64,000 nucleotides of DNA from Costus lasius (Eukaryota; Streptophyta; Magnoliopsida; Zingiberales; Costaceae): the NCBI GenBank assembly GCA_027563935.2, contig JANVAS020000203.1:4712001-4776000 (forward strand), written 5' to 3'. Position 1 is the stretch's first letter. Every line of letters starts with the position of its first letter. Shown piece after piece: positions 58,659-64,000 of this stretch. Below the pieces are notes generated by a model. The model searched no databases, was not told the DNA's origin, and was given only the letters and a program-made list of their open reading frames with translations. A program made the position numbers and the translations under genes.

Positions 58659-60303
58659 GACTTGCAAGACTCGAACGATGTTTTATGCTTTTCTTCCATG
58701 CTCACATGCCATATCTCTATTTTCGTAAATAGCATGATGCATGGCAATCGTTTTTCTGAAAGTAGAAAAATTAGGGTTTCTTGTTTCTATCATCCTCTCA
58801 ATCTCTTTTGGAATTTTTGGACTATTTTTCTTGTTTGATTTAAAGATCAAAGGCGCACGTAATTTTGTCAAGTAGGACGGGCATTGTGTCTTCGGACTGG
58901 CCAAGTCTCTTGATCTAACAAAATTGCCAGCCGAAAGGATCTCTGAAATCATCATGAAAAATAAATCGCAATAAACCAAAAGACTTGTGAGAAGAAGATG
59001 AGAAAAAGAAACTGGTTTTATGAAAAAGGAAAAATTTAGATTTTATGTTTTTCATGAGCATGTAGAATTGCATGAGTAAATACCTTGATTGTGCATGATG
59101 TTGTGATCATTAGTCAAGCCCCCCTCTTGCATGCCTGCAATGTATCCTTGTGCGGCCTGCGTGCCATCTTTTTCATTATTTTTGTAAAAATTAAGAGGAA
59201 GATTAAGGGCTAGGCGCATCCTTCTTGGACCTTGATGCTCGCATCTTGCTTGATGGCGCAAGCATGCAAGGTGGCGCATGCAAGCTGGTGCTTGGTTGCT
59301 TGGTGGCGAAAAAGATCTTGTCCCCTTGCATGGTGGCGCACCTTCCTTGGAGGAAGACCATGGCATTGGCCGAACCTATGGGGAACTTCGAAAGTATTCC
59401 TCTACGGTTTGAGCGCTAAACCATGAGAGAAGGACCTTGGAGCCAACCTTGAAGTTCAAGCTAGAGGTCGGCTAGGCTAGGTCTAGTTTTGGGGCTTGAG
59501 TTCTAGGACAAGAGTTGAACCTATTTCATGGCATGGATTGGTTCAATGTCTTGTATAGGATATGATCACATCATCCTTTACTGCTTTTATTATTATCTGC
59601 AGAAGCATGCCTGAAATGTTTTACCGTTATGTTATCACTATAGGATTGTATGCCTGTAATGATAGACATAAGATAAAACCGAGATGATGAGACCTTAAAC
59701 AAAAACCCTCAATTAAAATATCAAGTCTGGTAGCCTTCTAACGCGTAGCCCTCACTAAGCTATCGATCAGTGGAGTTGTGAATTGTTTCCCACCCTCGTG
59801 GGACACACCCACTTATCTTTAGAAAGTGCGTGGTGGCAATGGTTTCCCCAGTCCAGTTTTAACCTGGGCGTGCCTTCGCAAGGAAACTCGTTGGCCCTGG
59901 GCATAACGGTTAGGAATGGACTTGACTAGAAGTTCACATGTGCTGGGCATATGGTGAAAGTCTAGAGGCATCGTTGAGAGGTAAAGGTTTCATGTTGTAT
60001 CCAGCCCTCGCTGGACATGAAATGCCCAGACTGTCTCAACAAGGGGAGTTGCTTGGAGCAACCGGCCGGCGCGCCCACCTTAGGAAGCATGGGTTACTTT
60101 GTGCATCTCATCCCACCCTCGTGGGACGCGAAGCCTCATGTGAAATAAGGATCCCATCTCACTAGGAAGTCTTAAACTTCCCGATTGACTTTGTGGGTTG
60201 TCAATTCGAATTTAAAATAGTGGGAGCCATGGTCATTTAAAACAAGTCCAGTTTAAATGATTCGAAGTAGTACTAATCTGTTCTTCTTGGGTGTTGTAGA
60301 ACA
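58659..60303 (+). other. Element I untranslated leader with hairpin series
   Basis: 1.6 kb without a gene. Hairpins: GGC-CTGCGT-GCC (59154-59165); CCCAC-CCTC-GTGGG (59789-59802); a bulged hairpin 59988-60022 (8-bp stem TTTCATGT/ACATGAAA, bulge TGTAT, stem CCAGC/GCTGG, loop CCTC); CCCAC-CCTC-GTGGG (60112-60125); motif GGATCCCATCTCACTA (60149-60164); and GGAAGT-CTTAA-ACTTCC (60165-60181), 122 nt before the gag ATG. They stand in the same order as in E, with different stem sequences. Confidence 0.75.
59988..60022 (+). other. Bulged leader hairpin of I
   Basis: Fully paired 8-bp outer stem, 5-nt 5' bulge, fully paired 5-bp inner stem, CCTC loop. Same shape as D 18147-18180 and E 33038-33071 but unrelated stem sequence. 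Confidence 0.78.
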
Positions 60304-63300
60304 ATGGCTACGAACACTGGCGGATTATCACTGCGATCACTCCTTGATAAGGATAAGTTAGTTGGAACTAACTTTATGGACTGGCATCGGAATTTGAGGA
60401 TAGTCCTCAAGCTCGAGAAGAAGCTGTATGTCCTTGAACAGCCTCTTCCTGCGGCTCCTCCGCCTAATGCCCGAACGGCAGACAGAGATGCTTATAGAAA
60501 GCATCAGGATGACTCTTTGGAGGTTGCATGTCTTATGCTAGCCAGTATGGCACCTGAACTGCAGGTGCAATATGAGGAGCAGAACGCTTTTCAGATGATT
60601 ACTCGTCTGAAACAGATGTTCGAGGCTCAGGCTAGAACTGAGAGATTTGACACCGCCAAAGCAGTCTTTCGGTGCAAGTTGTCTGAAGGTGCACCAGTGA
60701 GACCCCATGTTCTCAAACTTATTGGGAATGTGGATCATCTCAGGAGACTGGGACACACCATAGACAACGAGCTGGTTGTGGATCTTATTCTTCATTCCCT
60801 GCCCCCTAGCTTCAGTCCGTTTATCATTAACTTCAACATGAACCGGATTGAGTGCACACGGGAGGAATTGATGAATATGCTCCAAACAGCCGAGCGAGAG
60901 ATGGGTAAGACCAAACCCAATTCTGTTCTTTTGGTCCCTGCGACCAAGAAGATAAAGAAGAAGGGTAAGGCACATGCTAAGAGCATTGCCAGAGGTCCTA
61001 CCAAAGCATTGAAGAAAAGGGCGAAGAAGTCAAAGGAACAAAGGTGTTTCCATTGTGGCGAGCAGGGCCACTGGAGAAGGGACTGCAGGCAGCTTCAGAA
61101 TGAGGAGAAGAAAGGCTTGGCCTTAACTTCTGGCTCAGGTATTTATGTTACAGAAGTCAACCTTTCTACTTCTATGTCATGGGTATTGGATACCGCATGT
61201 GGAGCTCATATTTGTACAAATATGTAGGGGCTCAAGAAAAGTAGATCGGTGCGGCTTGGAGAGATTGACCTACGCGTTGCAAACGGGGCACAGGTTGCTG
61301 CTGTTGCTGTAGGCGTTTTGACTCTCTCCTTGCCTTCTGGACTTCAATTAGAACTAGACAATTGCTTTTGTGTACCTTCGCTAACAAAGAACATTGTATC
61401 CATTCCTTGCTTGGCGAGGAAAGGATTTAAAATAAATAAGAACTCCTGTTCTTTTTCATTTGCAAATATGTTCTATGGGAAGGGTATTTTGTGCAATGGT
61501 CTATATATCTTGGATATGGAAAGTTCTATTTGTAACATAAGCAATAAAAGGACCAAACTGAGTGGTTCAGTTGGTGCTTTCCTATGGCACTGTCAATTAA
61601 CCCATATAAACAAGAATCGCATCCAACAACTCCATGCAAATGGATTGTTAGATTCAAGTTCCTTGGAGGAATTTGATACTTGTGAACCTTGTTTATTAGG
61701 GAAGATGACAAAGGCGCCCTTCACTATGATTGGTGAGAGGGCAGAAGGTTTATTGGATCTCATACATACTGATGTGTGTGGGCCCTTCAATAAACAAGCC
61801 AGAGGAGGGTACAGCTACTTCATTACCTTTACTGATGACTTCAGTAGGTATGGTTATGTCTACTTAATGAGACATAAATCTGAATCCTTTGAGAAATTCA
61901 AAGAGTTCAAGAATGAAGTAGAGAACCAGCTTGGAAGATCCATTAAAGCTCTTCGATCAGATCGAGGTGGAGAATACCTGAGTGGTGAGTTCTTTGACTA
62001 TCTGAGAGAGTCTGGGATCATATCCCAACTCACTCCTCCTGGAACACCTCAATGGAATGGTGTGTCTGAAAGGAGAAATCGAACTTTATTGGATATGGTT
62101 CGATCCATGATGAGTCATGCAACTCTACCTTCATCATTCTGGGGGCATGCACTAGAAACGGCTTCTCTAATACTGAATAATGTTCCATCTAAGAGTGTCT
62201 CCAAAATACCATACGAGGTATGGAGTGGAAGACGCCCTAATCTCACGTTTATCAGGATCTGGGGATGTGAGGCTTATGTCAAACGTCAGGATTCTAGCAA
62301 GCTAGAACCTAGATCTGATAAGTGTGTGTTTGTGGGGTATCCTAAGGAAACTAAAGGATACTACTTCTATGTCCCAACCGAGAACAAAGTTTTTGTTGCT
62401 CGGGGTGCTGTCTTTCTAGAGAAAGAATTTCTTATGAAAGAAGTTAGTGGGAGGAAGTTTGACTTGGATGAGGTCCAAGTGCAAGCACAAGACAAAGAGA
62501 TGGAATCTGAGCCACCTGCACCGGTTGCTAGGCAACCTGAAGCTCAGACACAGGTCCCGCGTAGGTCTGGGAGAATTCGTCGTGCACCTGAAAGGTATGG
62601 GTCACTACCGACCCAACACGATGGGATCTTCATTATTGAGGATGAACCTAGAACCTATGATGAGGCGGTCAGTGGACCGGACTCCGAGAAATGGCTTGAC
62701 GCCATGAGATCTGAGATGGATTCCATGTCGGCTAACCAAGTCTGGGATTTGGTTGAGCTGCCTGATGGGGTAAAACCCATAGGGTGTAAATGGGTCTTCA
62801 AGAAGAAGACAGACATGGATGGCAAAATAGTTACCTATAAGGGTAGACTAGTGGCTAAAGGATTTAAACAAGTCCACGGGGTGGACTATGATGAAACCTT
62901 CTCGCCAGTTGCCATGATTAAATCCATTCGGATTCTGCTTGCTATAGCTGCATATCATGACTATGAGATATGGCAGATGGATGTGAAAACAGCGTTCCTT
63001 AACGGGAAGCTGACTGAGGATGTGTATATGACACAACCTGATGGCTTCATCCATCCTGCAGAGGCTAATAAGGTCTGCAGGCTAAAGAGGTCCATTTATG
63101 GATTAAAGCAAGCATCTCGAAGTTGGAATCTTCGATTTGATGAGGCCGTGAGAGATTATGGCTTTATCAAAAGCGAAGATGACGCCTGTGTATACAGAAA
63201 ATTCAGTGGGAGCTTGGTAATTTTTCTGGTCTTGTATGTTGATGACATACTGCTCATCGGAAACGACATCCCTAGTCTTCAAGCTGTGAAGACATGGTTG

Positions 63301-63712
63301 GGGAAGTGTTTCGAGATGAAAGACTTAGGGGAGGCCGCCTATATTCTAGGCGTGAGGATCTACCGGGATAGATCCAAGAGGCTCTTGGCCCTTAGTCAAA
63401 GTACTTACATTGATAAGGTACTGGAGAGGTTCTACATGGAGCAATCCAAGAAAGGATACCTTCCAGTGAGACATGGCCTTACTCTCTCAAAGAGCCAGTG
63501 TCCTACAACACAGGCTGAGAGGGATGACATGAGTCAAATTCCTTATGCTTCGGTAGTAGGATCGATCATGTATGCAATGTTATGTACTAGACCAGATGTG
63601 GCATATGCTGTGAGCATTACCAGCCGATACCAATCCAATCCAGGTCTACAGCACTGGGTGGCTGTAAAGAACATCCTAAAGTATCTGAGAAGAACTAAGG
63701 ATTTGTTCATGG
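60304..63712 (+). pseudogene. Element I Gag-Pol polyprotein with one internal stop (CAG to TAG), cut by N
   Basis: ATG 60304. Gag core, CCHC knuckle CFHCGEQGHWRRDC near residue 249, protease WVLDTACG, then TAG at 61225-61227, where D and E have CAG (Gln of the segment after HICSN). The frame reopens at once and runs through integrase (LLGKMTKAPF, HTDVCGP, SDRGGEY, NGVSERRN, IWGCEAYV), RT (GCKWVFKKK, MDVKTAFLNG, YVDDILLIGND) and the start of RNase H, up to N at 63713. The integrase histidine region reads LWHCQLTHIN where the others have LWHSRLGHIN. Without the stop it would be one open frame. The C-terminus is outside the window. Confidence 0.93.
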
Positions 63713-64000
63713 TGAAGAGTCCCCTTCAAGGGGGAGCGCAAGCGGATAAAACCCCTTTCAAGAGGGGGGCCGAAACCCTAAGGGAGGGGGCGCATGCATG
63801 TTTGCTAGGGTTTCAACAACATAATCGCTTATATGCTCATATGATCAACTTTGATAGATTAGTTAGATCAAGAAGGAGATCATACCAATGCCATAGGGTT
63901 GAATGTCGGCTTGGAAGAAGAGAGCAACTTAGATCTCCTCCAAAAGTTCACACACAAGATGAAGATTGCTTACTTCCTTGGCGTCCCTTGTGCTAGCAAG
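63713..64000 (-). mobile_element. Element N: start of a family A LTR in reverse orientation
   Basis: Begins tgaagagtccccttcaaggg, as D's LTR does at 12248, directly inside I's pol. The flanking catgg (63708-63712) should be repeated at the far end. It could be a 3' LTR or a solo LTR. It holds two hairpin-capable CCCCTT...GGGG units at its edge. Confidence 0.85.

Larger units (their letters stand above)
46614..63712 (+). mobile_element. Element I: Ty1/copia (Angela-like, family H), carrying G and N
   Basis: 5' LTR 46614-47903 and 57994-58645 (1942 bp without G), PBS 58647-58658, leader to 60303, polyprotein 60304-63712, where N interrupts. The 3' part is outside the window. The left target duplication should be ccact. 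Its LTR and pol are close to J's, so the two are one family, while Gag-Pol is clearly homologous to but distinct from family A. Confidence 0.92.

Noticed and set aside
1..64000. CRISPR arrays, bacterial operons, host plant genes, tRNA or rRNA genes
   Set aside because: Nothing with repeat-spacer order, operon structure, conserved non-transposon protein or tRNA fold was seen. All long frames are retroelement polyproteins.

Overview
The window is plant nuclear repeat DNA and consists entirely of LTR retrotransposons nested in one another. I found no host gene, tRNA, rRNA or non-retroelement gene. The plant assignment rests on Ty1/copia polyproteins of the Angela type, Ty3/gypsy chromoviruses, tRNA-iMet-type primer binding sites (TGGTATCAGAGC), and 1.7-2.7 kb LTRs bounded by TG...CA with 5-bp target duplications. 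The species cannot be named from this.

Layout, using letters of my own. J (plus, oldest) is the host element; its pieces are at 27048-29830 and 38984-40172. C (minus, 976-27047) sits in J's 5' LTR. C in turn carries B (minus, 1-975, in its 3' LTR), gypsy F (minus, 2036-10287, TSD ggctg, also in the 3' LTR) and D (minus, 12248-21362, TSD ctttg, in pol). E (plus, 29831-38983, TSD gatac) sits in J's pol. K (minus, 40173-46613) sits in J's 3' LTR. K carries L, a solo LTR (plus, TSD aaagt) that itself carries M, another solo LTR (minus, TSD ttgtt). K also carries I (plus, 46614-63712). I carries gypsy G (minus, 47904-57988, TSD cttgg) in its 5' LTR and N (minus, from 63713) in its pol.

Relative age follows from nesting and from LTR pairs compared by eye. 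F's LTRs appear identical, E, D and G differ by about 0.4 percent, C by about 1.6 percent, and J is heavily decayed. F and G each keep one uninterrupted gag-pol frame. The copia copies are intact except for a few point lesions, mostly nonsense changes at CAG/CTG sites.

The copia elements work as a single polyprotein: Gag with a CCHC knuckle, protease, integrase, reverse transcriptase, RNase H. The most interesting unexplained signal is in their roughly 1.8-kb untranslated leaders (between PBS and gag). These carry an ordered set of small hairpins whose stems change in a compensating way between repeats and between two families, while loops, bulges and one flanking motif stay fixed. This suggests a selected RNA structure in the genomic transcript.
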